Shown here piece by piece: positions 1-10,077 of a DNA stretch of 64,000 nt. Source of the DNA: Rutpela maculata (Eukaryota; Arthropoda; Insecta; Coleoptera; Cerambycidae); NCBI GenBank assembly GCA_936432065.2, contig OW386293.2, positions 32,314,234 through 32,378,233 on the forward strand, read 5' to 3'. The notes below the pieces were generated by a model. The model saw only the letters and a program-made list of their open reading frames with translations. It did not search any database and was not told where the DNA came from. Position 1 is the first letter of the stretch; each line of letters starts with the position of its first letter. Made by a program: the position numbers and the translations under genes.

Positions 1-49
1 AAGTTGAAAACTATTCCATATGTAGTACTAGTAGACATTTTTCTAATCT

Positions 50-660
50 TTATCTAAATTTTTCATAGACAGATGAGATCACATCTTCATTTATGGTTGC
101 AATAACATCAACAATTTTTTGCTTTAATAAATCTACGTCGTCTTCGAAATCGTTTGCGTATACTTTTTGCTTTAAATACCCCATATAAGTAATCCAAAGG
201 GGTTAGATCTGGCGAACGGGCTGGCCATGCTGTTGATCCATAGCCGCCAATCTACCCGTCATGGAAGTGCTTGTCTAACCATTGCCTAACTGGAATTGTA
301 GAATGTGCTGGGTATCCGTCTTGCTGAAAAACTATTTTTCTTCTAAATTCTAAATTTTCATTGTCCAGTTCGCCCAAAACAAAATTATTCAAAATTTTTA
401 AACAAATATTTTGATTTAAATTTTCACCCATAAAATAAGAACCGATTATTCTGTGATGCATTATGCCGCACCAAACATTTGATTTTTAAACTTTTGATTA
501 TTGGTAGTAGTTCGGAAATTAGGATTTTCCTGATCCCAGTATCCACAATTTTGTGAAGAGACTATCCCATTAGTCGTAAAAGTAGATTCATCTGTGAATA
601 AAATGTTTCGAGGAAATGAAAATTTTCTCATCCATGGTTACACAGAAGTTCAAACGACGA
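50..660 (-). pseudogene. IS630/mariner-type transposase, catalytic part (broken)
   Basis: The minus strand gives FTDESTF (first catalytic Asp) near 580, then VFQQDGYPAHSTIPVRQW at about 270-320 (second Asp region) and an ARSPDLTPLD-like relic near 200-230 in another frame. These are the landmarks of the DDE/D transposases that cut and paste IS630/Tc1-mariner elements in insects. Several stops and frameshifts interrupt it; the longest clean stretch is 69 codons (252-461). The N-terminal DNA-binding part is displaced to 2224-2421 by repeat R1. It cannot make an active enzyme as it stands. Confidence 0.8.
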
Positions 661-763
661 GCAACATTAGCCTAGACGAAAAGTATACATTTTTTCCGAA
701 ATAGTGATATTTTATTTTTTCCAAAGGGTCAAGCTTTCGACAAGTTACAGCCTCCACTATATA

Positions 764-1466
764 ACGGGTGGTCCCTGGGAACGGGAGTTTTGAAAATGTT
801 ATTTTGTAACTATGTATAGCCATGGATTTATTTGTTATATTGTGTCATTATATGCCATTTGGTAATCATGGAACAGTGGTCCGGTGAGCAGCGTGCTTTT
901 GCAATAAAATCGTACTATAAAAATAACGACAGAGTAGTTGCTGTGCAGCGGTAATTTCAACTACACTGCGATACCTCGTCACGGGAGAATTCCTTCCGCT
1001 CATGACATAAAATCGTGGATTCGTAAATTTGAAGAAACAGGTACAGCCAATAAATCCAAACTTAAAGGACCCAATAGAAGCGTTAGAACCATTGAAAACA
1101 TTGAACGAGTCAGAGCATCTGTTGAACAGTCCAAAACGTTCAGTTAGAAAACGAGCCCAGGCGTTGCTCTTAGGTAAATCTTCCTTGCTTAGAATTTTAC
1201 ACAAGGATCTGAATCTTCAACCGTATAGAATCCAAATAGTTCAAGAAATAAAACCAACAGATTTCCCAAGACGTCTACATAAAAAATTTCACCAATCGTA
1301 TTTAAGAGTGCGTAGAGATAAGGGGAAGACATTTACCAGGAATTATTTTTAAGAAATAAAAAATGCACATAATTACCTAGCCATTGTTATATCTTATTTT
1401 AAATCAATAAAGTTACTTTCAAAATTATGATGTTTTTAAAACTTCCCGTTCCCAGAGACCACCCGT
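764..1466 (+). mobile_element. 703-bp deletion derivative of an IS630/mariner-type element, TA target duplication
   Basis: The ends are inverted repeats: ACGGGTGGTCCCTGGGAACG at 764 and its near-complement ending at 1466 (CGTTCCCAGAGACCACCCGT). TA flanks both sides (762-763 and 1467-1468). R1 copy 2 is unoccupied at the same position (near 23270), giving an empty-site comparison. It carries an internally deleted plus-strand transposase. Confidence 0.9.
869..1359 (+). pseudogene. Internally deleted IS630-type transposase
   Basis: Starting at ATG 869 the frame reads MEQWSGEQRAFAIKSYYKNN, a common start of an insect IS630-type transposase family. After a frameshift it continues with RHGRIPSAHDIKSWIRKFEE (from about 972) and, after another shift, RILHKDLNLQPYRIQIVQE (about 1192-1250). 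These are the two HTH subdomains. The last codons, GRHLPGIIFKK before TAA 1357-1359, match the usual C-terminus. The whole DDE catalytic core is missing, so N- and C-terminal ends are joined by an internal deletion. It lies within TIRs 764-1466. Confidence 0.85.
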
Positions 1467-2223
1467 TACATTTATCAAGAAAATCGTCAAACAAGGAAAT
1501 TGAAATGATTTGAGATGTACTTTTTTTTTAATCCACGTTACTACAACTTAATAATCATGAAGTGTACATATTTTTTAACAGTTCTCAATGAAGAAAGATT
1601 TTTTTTGAAGGGCTTTTATTTTTTTCTACATTTTTTATTGCGACGATTGACTTCGGGCGTGATAATATATATAGCCATATTTTTCCCATCCGTCCTTTGC
1701 TTGTATTGTTTAAAAAAATAGTATTAGAAAGCTACAATTTCCATCTTTCAAATGAACCAACACTCATATAGATTGAACAAATTCTCATTTAGTGACATAT
1801 AATTCAGTGCGTCGGTGTCACAGTCATGCGTATTCAACGCATGGATCTCCCTCAGAGTTATAACGTTACACTTGACTATTTTTTTCTGGGAAAACCGTGG
1901 CTTTAGCGATAAATTTTATTAGGACTTTTTTGTTCAGTGACACGTGGTCTATCCACCTGTATTTTTTATTTTTTCCTACCTTGACTTAATTTCAAAATTT
2001 TGAAAAAATGGATGAAAAAAAATGTTTTTTCACTTTTTTCTATGTTCTGCATTCGAGCGAAATGTAAACTTTTCAGGATATTATTCTATACACTTTTACG
2101 AACTCATTAAAAATTATTCAGTTTGCAAGTTCATGTAGATAAACACCTTCATCGACTGGGCTACATCTCTAACTTGAACTTTGTGAATAAATTTAGGTCA
2201 TAATGCATAAAATTTGTTGCTGA

Positions 2224-2421
2224 CTAAAATTCTCTGAATATGAGATTTGCTAGTAGCCAAATTTCATTTAATTGTTTTTTGGTTTTCTTGATATTTTTTA
2301 CATCCCCAGTGGAATCAAATTTATAAATTAATTTACTTACTGCTTTGCGAGTCACTTTAACATCTGGATACTTCTCATTTAAAACTTCTATTGCGTATAT
2401 ATAAGGGTTAGCATAATTCAA
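2224..2421 (-). pseudogene. IS630/mariner-type transposase, N-terminal helix-turn-helix part
   Basis: A 65-codon minus-strand reading frame contains VLNEKYPDVKVTRKAVSKL followed by KFDSTGDV. This is the pattern seen after helix 1 of the N-terminal HTH of insect IS630-type transposases (a Y/F-P motif, a basic helix, then F-x-x-T-G). It lies inside the element A inverted repeats and has the same strand as the DDE part at 50-660, so both are probably halves of one gene split by R1. Alone it is too short to function. Confidence 0.6.
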
Positions 2422-2602
2422 TAATCAATTAAGTATAATTAATATTTTTATAGAAAATATAAAATACGAATAAATATCTCCTCTTGCACTGACATTAACA
2501 TTAATCCATGGCATTACTTGATGTAATCTCATCTGTTTATGAAAAATTTAGAAATAAATTAGAAAAATGTGTACTAATGGAATAGTTTTCAACTTATAGT
2601 TG

Positions 2603-3119
2603 AATAAAATGTTATTTTTTGCATTGCTATTTCCTTATTTTGCAACTAAACTGCATATTTAAGCCCTTCTACATAATTGAAAAACTCTGTTAAATAAAAT
2701 TTTCAAAAAAAAAAAATGTAAAAAAGAAGGTAGTTTGCTTAAAGTCGATTTCATATTTCCTAATTTTTATTTAATTTTTTTATTTTAATTTTTATAGTAC
2801 CCTGTATAATTTACCTTAAGTTTAACAAATGTTTATGACTTCCTAAGACAAGCAAAACTTTTTATAGAAAATTACTTCCTCTCGGTGCTATAAACAATTA
2901 CAATATCAACCTCAATTGGGTAAAATTATTCCTTGTACTTTTCTATGCAAAAATTAGAGGGACGAAGGCACGGCAAAATTTCCAATGATCAATTGTTTAA
3001 AGCATGAAATTACAAGCAAACTGCACCTTTGTTTTTCGTTCTAGCATTAATAGTTCACACGATATCTATATTTGAACCTTTTGGGAAGGAAATTTAGGAA
3101 AGTGTTAGTTTCCTTTACA
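2603..3119. other. No recognisable feature
   Basis: AT-rich sequence between element A and the LINE remnant. It contains homopolymer runs near 2705-2730 and 2760-2800. I see no reading frame, terminal repeat or RNA signature. Confidence 0.5.
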
Positions 3120-3552
3120 GACTTTAATATCCCCTACCTCGTGCAGTTGAGTACCCAAGCTAAGTTCGAGGAGCGTTCCACATAGCACGACGCGAATGCC
3201 GGTCAGACGGTTGTGTAGGTCGACTGCCGATGGCAAGGTTGTTCTTCAATTGCGTGTTCGCCTGGGACAGGCTGGGGACCTTGTCCTCCCTCACAAGAAG
3301 TTCAAAAGTGCATTTCTTGTTTTAGAAGAATCATTGACATAAATTTCCTTTCATTTTTTAATTAGACACGTTTGTCATTTTTCCGATGAAAGGAACTGTT
3401 TCAAATTTATTTTGGAGAATAAAATAAATTAGGTCGAAAACCAGCCTTGTGGGCCATCCTCCTTTATCCCTGTTGGATGTACTCGTTAAATACAGATTTA
3501 AGCTCTAAGAGCCCACGACCTCCATCCTTCCTCTTAGCGTACAATCTCTGTA
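3120..3552 (-). pseudogene. LINE reverse-transcriptase C-terminal region, downstream half
   Basis: On the minus strand, 3552 down to about 3440 reads QRLYAKRKDGGRGLLELKSV. This resembles the R-L-Y-L-P-R-x-x-G-G-R-G-L segment found downstream of the fingers/palm in some insect non-LTR reverse transcriptases. It joins in frame with 10576-10780 (GKYTLAVPVLRYSFGIMH) across element B, so the two are halves of one LINE. Stops appear soon after GGRGL. The segment 3120-3310 is more GC-rich and may belong to the same LINE, but I cannot place it. Confidence 0.65.
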
Positions 3553-4040
3553 CAGGGTGGACCAAATTATATGGGATTTGGGATTTTCTCTAAAACTGTG
3601 GCAGATGGACAAAAACCAATACCGAGCTACAGGGAGGGCGTTTTTGGAAAATTGGCATTATTGGATGATTTCTATATCTCAATTACCAAGTGTCGAATCG
3701 AAAATCGAGTAACACATTCTTAAGGCACTTTTTTGAGTAGAATCCCTTGCTGATAAGAAGAAAATGAAACTTGTGTTTATTTAAATGGAACACCCTGTAA
3801 ATTATTATTATTCGATCACAACTTAAATTAGCTATACAACGATATATCATATGTCATATTCATCTCTAGAAAAAGTGGTTAATTTTCCAGAAATTTAATA
3901 TATTTGTGAGGAGGCCATGGAAAACTATTAACAACACTTCTTATAACATAAAATAATTTTGCCAAAAATAGGAAAAACTAAACTACAATAAATGTTCGAA
4001 TTGTCTTCCATTGAGATATATGCATATTTATCACATTTCT
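3553..4040 (+). repeat. Element B left terminal inverted repeat (~490 bp)
   Basis: Matches 10035-10575 in reverse. Shared landmarks include GGAACACCCTGTAAATTATT (3788-3807) and TTTGTGAGGAGGCCATGGAA (3903-3922). An internal CACCCTGTA at 3791-3799 is an inverted copy of the element's own terminus TACAGGGTG. Confidence 0.85.
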
Positions 4041-4145
4041 AATATTATTGAGAAGGCCATGCCATGGTAAAAAAAAGAAAATCGAAATAATCGTAAATGT
4101 CAAAAACTAATTTGTGAGTTAATTGTGAAGTGAGCATTGTTAAAA

Positions 4146-4411
4146 ATGGTTCAATTTAGTAATAGTGAAAAATAATATATGATTGTGTTTTATAGAATTC
4201 GGAGAAGATTCAAATTTAGCTTCCGAGCTTTATTTTAATAGGTAAGTTATAGACAGCAAAACTTTGTACCGAAAGTGCCGCCTAAACAATATTTTAAGAT
4301 ATCCAGAAGAGAGACAGCCATACATAAAAATATTCAAAAGGCTACAACAAAATTTAAAAGAGTTTGGATCATTTGTAAAACTTCGAGCAAAAACATATAA
4401 TAAAGCAGGTA
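4146..4411 (+). pseudogene. Element B transposase, N-terminal part
   Basis: From ATG 4146 (MVQFSNSEK, then a frameshift) the reading passes through EFGEDSNLASELYFNR. Further on, RYPEERQPYIKIFKRLQQNL and GSFVKLRAKTYNKAG give the N-terminal HTH of an insect IS630-type transposase (Y/F-P-x-R motif, then F-K-R-L). It is cut at 4411 by a 2.37-kb element. Removing the insert plus one GTA joins AKTYNKAG directly to REAVENIVL at 6785, supporting a single ancestral gene. Frameshifts make it inactive. Confidence 0.8.
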
Positions 4412-4754
4412 CCCTAGTAGCACAACATATTGGGTCGGTATAGGTACAATATGTTATCTATATTGCATACTGGGCCAATATATGTCAGATTTAGCCAATA
4501 TTGTACCAATATGCTTATCAGCTGTATTTTCAATATATTAGTCCAATATATATCCAATGTTTTACAAATATTAGCAAACCAGATTCAAATTAACAATATT
4601 TAACCAACATTGGCGCAATATGTAGAAAGTAATATTAATTTCCAAATACTGGGCATATATGCTTTATTATTTTTGTTTACTTATTTATTGACAAATTAGC
4701 ATCAATATAATGAGTCTTCAACCTTAAAATATATATACGCTATGATGTTACTAT

Positions 4755-4995
4755 GACTGCTTGGTTTAGAGCAGGGTTTAGAGGCAAGCAAACTTGACTC
4801 TCATCTAGGGGCCCCGGGTTCGATTCCAGGCCGTGGCACTGGGATTTTTTCTGAAGAAGAAATTAATCCCAGCATACTCGGATATTAGATGTGCATCCCT
4901 TGTCTCCAAACGTGTAGCTCTTTCTGCACAAGGCTCTTCCGGAGCCTTCAGGGATAAAGGGAGTCGTATTACCTGTGGTATGTTGTAATTTAAAT
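4755..4995 (+). repeat. tRNA-derived SINE-like segment
   Basis: GGGTTCGATTCCAGG at 4817-4831 is a strong RNA polymerase III B box. GCTTGGTTTAGAGCAGG at 4760-4776 could be a degenerate A box. A non-tRNA body follows (about 4836-4995), ending near a change to AT-rich DNA. The layout, tRNA-like head plus unrelated body, is that of a SINE, here inside the 4412-6781 element. The A box is weak and no poly-A tail or target duplication is clear. Confidence 0.5.
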
Positions 4996-6432
4996 ACCCT
5001 CTCAAATGTTTTTAATCGGCTGATTGCTCAAGGTTGAGTAGCCTGTATAACTATTATACAAAATGCTATTCGTCTTGCATTGTTAGTTGCTATAAAAACA
5101 ATTAATGTATATTTAAATACATGAATGTACATTTCTAATTTTAAATTTACCGCCCATAGCAAATTCAGAAACAGTGACATGTTCGAGTTTTGGCCATGTT
5201 GCCGTATGCCGGTCGGTTGTTGGTGTTTCATAACTTCGTCAATTTCTTTAATGAAATACAGTGTGCAGCTTGCGACAACTACAATAATTTAATAGGTAAG
5301 TGTGCATATTCCCATTCCAATAATAATAATTAGTAAACATAGTTTAGTTTTTAGTAATTATCCATATTCCTACGAAGGCGTATTTGTCTTCTTTCTGCCA
5401 TGTTTAATGTAGAAATCGTGGCCCAGTGGGTGTACAATATCCAGGACATTTTTGCAAATCATGCATGTTTAGGCACTATGATATTTACTACTAGTTACCT
5501 GTATCTTACATTTGTCTAAATACCTATGCGTAATTATTTTATAACTAAAAATTGTATATTGGGCCAATATTTTCCCAAGGTTAGCAAATCTGATTTAATA
5601 TCAACATTATCTAATCAATATTGGCGCAATTTGTAGAAAGTAATATTAGACACTATGGCAGTATGATATATTTAACTTATTCGTAGAGTTTTTTTAATAT
5701 TTCAGCATTTTTTCTCAAAAAAATCAAGGGTCCTCGGTGCGATGTAAACAGCATCAAGCGTGAGAATGAAAAGATCAACTCACAACATTTTTAAAATATG
5801 ACTTTCACCACAGGCAAAGAACTAATGGGTGTAAATCAGCAATTAGCAGATACATAGGAAAATACGAGGAAAATGGTATGCGTATTTATTGTTACATACA
5901 TATTATTAAAAATACAGGGAACATGCTAGATTTAAATTCAATATTTAAGAGGAGAGGACACCCACACAAAAGCTATGAATATCCAACTAATAGCTATGTT
6001 CCATTCAGGAGAAGTACACAAAAGAAGAAATCAGTGTGAAAGCTCAAATTCTTTGACGCAGTGTCTAGTAAGTAAAACATTAAACTATTGTAGAGGCCGA
6101 TTCAAAGAAGTCACAGATGGGCAAATAAATCGATATTAGCATACTTAGATGGATCATCAGATACAGATAGGGAAGTAAATCTCGCGAATCCACAAGAAAT
6201 CATGGTACCTCAAGAAATGAAACAGATGAATGGGTATACAATAATAATTACACTTATTTTTTTATTATTTTGTTTAAGTTTCGAACAAATGTTGTGTTTT
6301 CTATGCAATTATAACAATTAAATTTTTATTCGTTTGCGTTTTTGTTCATTTCGTATAAATACATTCTTTTTAAAATTTTCAGATTTTGATAACGACATCC
6401 ATTCAAATTCCAATTGATGTAGGCACCTCTGT

Positions 6433-6514
6433 GCTACACAATGTGCCCAAATTTCTGACATGGGAACTCATACAGTAGGAATTCCCATGTCAGAAATTCA
6501 GACACATTGTGTAG
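6433..6514. repeat. 33-bp stem hairpin with 16-nt loop
   Basis: GCTACACAATGTG...GACATGGGAA (6433-6465) pairs with TTCCCATGTC...CACATTGTGTAGC (6482-6514), with only a few mismatches. It lies next to the minisatellite near the right end of the 4412-6781 element. Confidence 0.85.
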
Positions 6515-6534
6515 CTATATGGCGCCTATGTTGA

Positions 6535-6690
6535 TATCCAATATAGCACCTATATGTTAGAACCCAATATAGCGCCTATATGTTAGTATCCAATATGACA
6601 CCTATATTAGTATCTAATATGGAACCAACGTTGGTATCCAATATGATGCCAATCTTGATATCTAATATTATGCCAATATTTGATTGCGCA
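6535..6690 (+). repeat. 24-26-bp minisatellite, about six units
   Basis: Units of the form TATCCAATATGACACCTATA repeat with a period of 24-26 bp, drifting in sequence. Translated, they give the repeat LVSNMxP, but this is not evidence of a gene. They carry the same CCAATAT core found across both ends of the host element, so they are probably expanded subterminal motifs. Confidence 0.85.
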
Positions 6691-6784
6691 ATATTGGGCA
6701 TTTATTGTCAAAATCTGTCGCTCAGTATATTGGCCCAATATATTGATGCCTATATTGGCCCAATCAACTTGTGCTACAGGGGTA

Positions 6785-7631
6785 GAGAAGCTGTAGAAAA
6801 TATTGTTTTAGAAACTGCAAGAGAAAATCCTAAATATCGTCTCGCGAAATACAGCAAAATTCAGGAATCCAAAAACAACTGTGTTGCGTTGCTTAAAAAA
6901 AATAAATTCAAACCCTACAAAATTAGGATATACCCAAACGACTTTCAAAGGCGTCTCGATTTTTGCCAGTAGTTTTTGCGTCAGTGCAATGAAGTGCCAG
7001 GATTTGAAGGAACAATTATATGGACAGACGAGGCCCATATAAGCAGTGCCAGAATTTTTTATCGGCATAATAACCACCTTTGGGCTTATGAAAATCCGCA
7101 TGTAACCGCTACAGTTAATCGTCAAGGACGATCTGGATAATAATAAGTCCTCATTTTTTTCACGGTAATTTGAATGAAACTGAAAATTTTATTAACATTC
7201 TACGACAAGAAATAGAGCCCTTTGTAGACAATATGCCTGTAAGACAATTTCAAAGTTTAATTTACCAACACGATGGCGCCCCAGGTCATACGTCAAATGA
7301 AACACGAAATTATTTAAATGATCAATTTGGGTAGGTTTGGATAGGTATCTATATGTGACTCACGATTAGTTTATCAATGTCTAGTTAGCTAAATTGATAA
7401 CTAACAATTAATTTAGCTAACTGCACATTAATAAACAACAAAGTAGTTTAGATATTGTTTAATTTTTAGGAAATAATAGTCTCATTTTGTGGTTAGATAT
7501 ATCTCCCGATATAACCCCTGCCGACTTTTGGCTTTGGGGTTAATTAAAAAATATTATATAGAGAACGTTCTAATAGTATAGAAGGATTGGAAAACAAAAC
7601 ATTAGCTGCGTTCCGAACTCCTGTCATAATT
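6785..7631 (+). pseudogene. Element B transposase, central and catalytic part
   Basis: REAVENIVLETARENPKYRL begins the second HTH at 6785, and IYPNDFQRRLDFCQ ends it before a stop at about 6970. In the same general reading, TIIWTDEAHISSARIF (about 7012-7060) holds the first catalytic Asp, IYQHDGAPGHTSNETRNYL (about 7260-7320) the second, and DISPDITPADFWLWG (about 7495-7540) the third. A GTAGGT...TTTTTAG interval at 7331-7469 fits an intron. The gene is then cut by a second element at 7632; residual C-terminal sequence resumes at 9997. Stops are present, so it is inactive. Confidence 0.8.
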
Positions 7632-7643
7632 GAAGAGCTAAGT

Positions 7644-7852
7644 GGATAAAGGTGTTATGTGACATTTTTGAAAATTTTGAGATTTCTACACAGACAACTA
7701 TTTTAACTTATAATCTATCATTTCAATAAGTTTTTGGGATAATAAACCTTTCCTAAATGCGTTTTAATGTTTGATAAAGGTGTTGTGTACATATGGTTTT
7801 TATATAATTTAATGGATAAAGATGTCATGATCATATACCACCTTTATCCATT
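7644..7852. repeat. Subterminal GGATAAAGGTGTTATGT motifs, left cluster
   Basis: Copies: 7644-7660 (terminal), 7772-7792 (TGATAAAGGTGTTGTGTACA), 7814-7834 (GGATAAAGATGTCATGATCA) and, inverted, 7834-7852 (CCACCTTTATCCATT). The right end has matching copies at 9779-9800 and, inverted, 9971-9987. Spaced repeats of the terminal motif are typical of transposase binding sites; that role is inferred. Confidence 0.7.
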
Positions 7853-7962
7853 ACTGTGCGATATTAAATTGTTTTAATCCAAAACACTTTGCTTTTAAAG
7901 TTATGTTATATTGACATTAATGTGACAAGTTGTGTTAAGTGTTTCTTACTATTATAGTGAAA

Positions 7963-9704
7963 ATGGCCAGTCGTAGTAAACTGATATTACAAATGGCAAT
8001 GAATAAACGATTTCATGAATCATGTAAGATGTTTATAAATTGGCTGATATTTGGAAATAGTGCTTATAGTGTTTTAATCCATATATTCATTTCGTTCAAT
8101 TTCGAAATAGTATGAGATGGTACAAGAGTCGAGATGGTACTTGAGTATCTAATTGCTGTAAACACATTTATACCTTTTGGCAATTCAGCAGAAATCAGTC
8201 ACATAGTGGCAATTTCTAATAATGTTTTAAAAACAAAACATTATCAATATAAAATGCAATAATAAAATACGACTTTACCGAAGTATTCTAGCAAATTAGT
8301 CTGTAAAGTAGAAATACTGGAAAGTGACGCTTTGCGGTGTTGATTTTTGTACAAACATTTTTATGCTTAAGTAGAAGAGGGCTGGACCGTAGAAATTTTT
8401 ATGACGAGCAAAACTTATATCTGGTATGGCTTCTGCCCACCCAATATTTTGAAAGAGCATTAAATTGTTTAAGGCAAATCTGGCGAATTCCGAAATTCTT
8501 GCGGAAAAAATAATAAGTATGATAATTACACCAATCAAGTCAAAGGTCATTTGGGTTTGTAAGGTTATCGTTTAAGAATTACAGGGTTCGCTATGCTTAC
8601 ATCTATTGGGTTATCTGTGAAAAATCCCTACCTACCCAATAAAAATGCTGAAATTACGTCCATGGTATTCAAAATTGTTTAATTGAGATCATGAAATGAC
8701 TCACATTTTTTCCCAAATGTGATGCTGGAAATAATACTAAAGAGTACGGAGAAAATTACTACAAACTAGCTTTCGAACAACAAAAGCGTGACGGAGCAAA
8801 AGTTACAGTAGATAGAACGATTTGCTTTCTTACTTTAGATCTTCAGCAAACCATGCCGCTGCCAAAATTATGTACATCGAAAGCATTTTACCTTCGTCAA
8901 ATGTGGTTTTGCAACCTTGGCAAACATACATTGAGGAATACTGAAAAAAAAAAGTTCTTTTTCACATGGACTGAAGATATGGCCAGCCGTGAAAGCCTAG
9001 AAACTGCTAGTTGCTTACATACCTTTTCACAAATTTACAATGAATATTTCCAAGAAAAGATCGATCACATTATAATATGGCCCGACTCCTGTGGTGGACA
9101 AAATAAAAACTTCAATAGCATTACACTTTGCCAGTTGTTGATTTTAAAGAGAGAATTTAAAGTTATCGACCATAAATTTTCGGAGGTGGGACATTCAGAG
9201 ACTTTGGCAGAGTCGAGAAAATTTTAAGGAAACATCAAAGCATCTACGTTCCGGACCAGTATCGAGAAATTTTAAGAACTCCCAAAGACACCGTTGTCAT
9301 AGATATGAAGAATCATTTCAAGGATATTGATGGAATTGTCTCAAAACTCAATTTGTACAACAGGAAGAAAAACTTGAACAATGAAAAGGTTTATTTTCGC
9401 GACGGTATAAAATGGCACCTATGGGTGCTACTATTACATCACTAGATGAAATGACTCCATTTTACAAAGTCGATATTTTAAAGAAAAGGAATATGCATAA
9501 GATAAATTCCGACGGTATTGCTCTAACGGTATTTAATGAAAACAAGGGCAGCCTAAGTGTAGGAAAACTGGCCAATCTTAAAGAACAATTACCATTCATA
9601 AATGAATGGTAAGGCCGTATTATCACAACATACTTGGAAATGACCAAACTGTGGCTCAAAACCGTAGAATTGTCCGACTACCTAAAAATTGTACAACGTT
9701 TTAA
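7963..9704 (+). pseudogene. Transposase-like gene with PDSCGGQNKNF motif (frameshifted)
   Basis: ATG 7963 begins MASRSKLILQMAMNKRFHES, followed at once by GTAAGA, a plausible donor, so the first exon may be short. Coding sequence resumes by about 8708: KEYGENYYKLAFEQQKRDG, LDLQQTMPLPKLCTSKAFYL, then IIWPDSCGGQNKNFNSITL and KVIDHKFSEVGHS. This arrangement is known from a large family of insect transposon proteins (DUF7869-like, by memory). A frameshift near 9195 moves the frame to DFGRVEKILRKHQSIYVPDQ, another near 9405 to MAPMGATITSLDEMTPFYKV, and a third to RPYYHNILGNDQTVAQN before TAA 9702-9704. The Asp of WPDSC is a likely catalytic acid. Confidence 0.75.
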
Positions 9705-9996
9705 TAATAATAAAATATGTTTAATTTCTTAACACTTTTATTCACTAATTCCTTATTCATTTCAGAGAAACTTATGAACGGATAAAGGTGTTATGTACAT
9801 TAATGTTTTAAAATTTTCGAAAATAATGACAACTGACAACTTTAGTTATATGTCTCTGAAAAGTACATCAAATGTCAATATCATCGCAAAATGCAAGCTA
9901 TATAGTCGTTATAACAAAAAAGTTCTCGCCTAAAAACTTTCGAGTTAAATTACTCAATAACGTGTTTTTGTGACACCTTTATCCACTTAGCTCTTC

Positions 9997-10077
9997 AATT
10001 GGAAATGCAACAAATGCTGTAAGGAGGAGTTAGAAATGCATAGATGTCAATGAAAGAAAATTCGAACATTTATTTTT
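9997..10077 (+). pseudogene. Element B transposase, C-terminal tail
   Basis: IGNATNAVRRS, a stop, then KCIDVNERKFEHLF resembles the usual C-terminal signature of insect IS630-type transposases (a basic helix, C-I-x-x-N, then H-F-E-H-L). It continues the piece ending at 7631 across the Sola-like insert and lies just inside the right TIR. Confidence 0.65.

Larger units (their letters stand above)
677..2163 (+). repeat. Repeat R1, copy 1 (interrupted by 764-1466)
   Basis: About 780 bp of non-coding repeat, running from CGAAAAGTATACATTTTTT at 677 to CATCGACTGGGCTA ending near 2163. It matches 22553-23355 in reverse and 23825-24075 in the same orientation as a truncated copy. Copies share the same right boundary at GGGCTA and have no obvious terminal inverted repeat. 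It is inserted between the two halves of the element A transposase. Its class is unknown. Confidence 0.75.
1..2602 (-). mobile_element. Element A: IS630/Tc1-mariner-type transposon, left end cut by window
   Basis: Bases 1-90 and about 2515-2595 are inverted repeats: AAGTTGAAAACTATTCCA at the left edge matches the reverse complement of 2578-2595. Between them lie two minus-strand transposase pieces, a helix-turn-helix part at 2224-2421 and a DDE part at about 50-660, separated by repeat R1. The window starts inside the left terminal repeat, so the true left end and the target duplication are not visible. The transposase is broken, so the element is dead here. Family placement follows from the FQQDG and SPDLTP-like motifs and is fairly secure. 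Confidence 0.75.
4412..6781 (+). mobile_element. 2.37-kb DNA element with CCCTAGTAGCACA termini and GTA target duplication
   Basis: Left end CCCTAGTAGCACAACATATT and right end ...GTGCTACAGGG are inverted. GTA flanks both ends (4409-4411, 6782-6784), and the element B transposase closes in frame when the insert and one GTA are removed. The terminal regions are full of CCAATATN-type motifs (4430-4640, 5555-5650, 6535-6760). It contains a tRNA-like segment (4757-4835), a 33-bp stem hairpin (6433-6514) and a minisatellite (6535-6690). No transposase is recognised, so it may be non-autonomous. Superfamily unknown; a 3-bp duplication alone does not decide. Confidence 0.8.
7632..9996 (+). mobile_element. 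Sola-like DNA transposon, AATT target duplication
   Basis: GAAGAGCTAAGTGGATAAAG at 7632 is mirrored by TTTATCCACTTAGCTCTTC ending at 9996. AATT flanks both sides (7628-7631, 9997-10000), and the interrupted element B transposase reads through once the insert is removed. The subterminal motif GGATAAAGGTGTTATGT recurs in both terminal regions. It encodes one plus-strand gene (7963-9704) with a W-x-D-S/N-C-x-x-Q-N-K-N motif. A 4-bp duplication and this protein type suggest Sola, but AATT is a palindrome and could also be part of the TIR. Confidence 0.8.

Noticed and set aside
6535..6690. Short regular repeats as a possible CRISPR array
   Set aside because: Units are contiguous and drifting, with no unique spacers; the rest of the window is eukaryotic transposon DNA.
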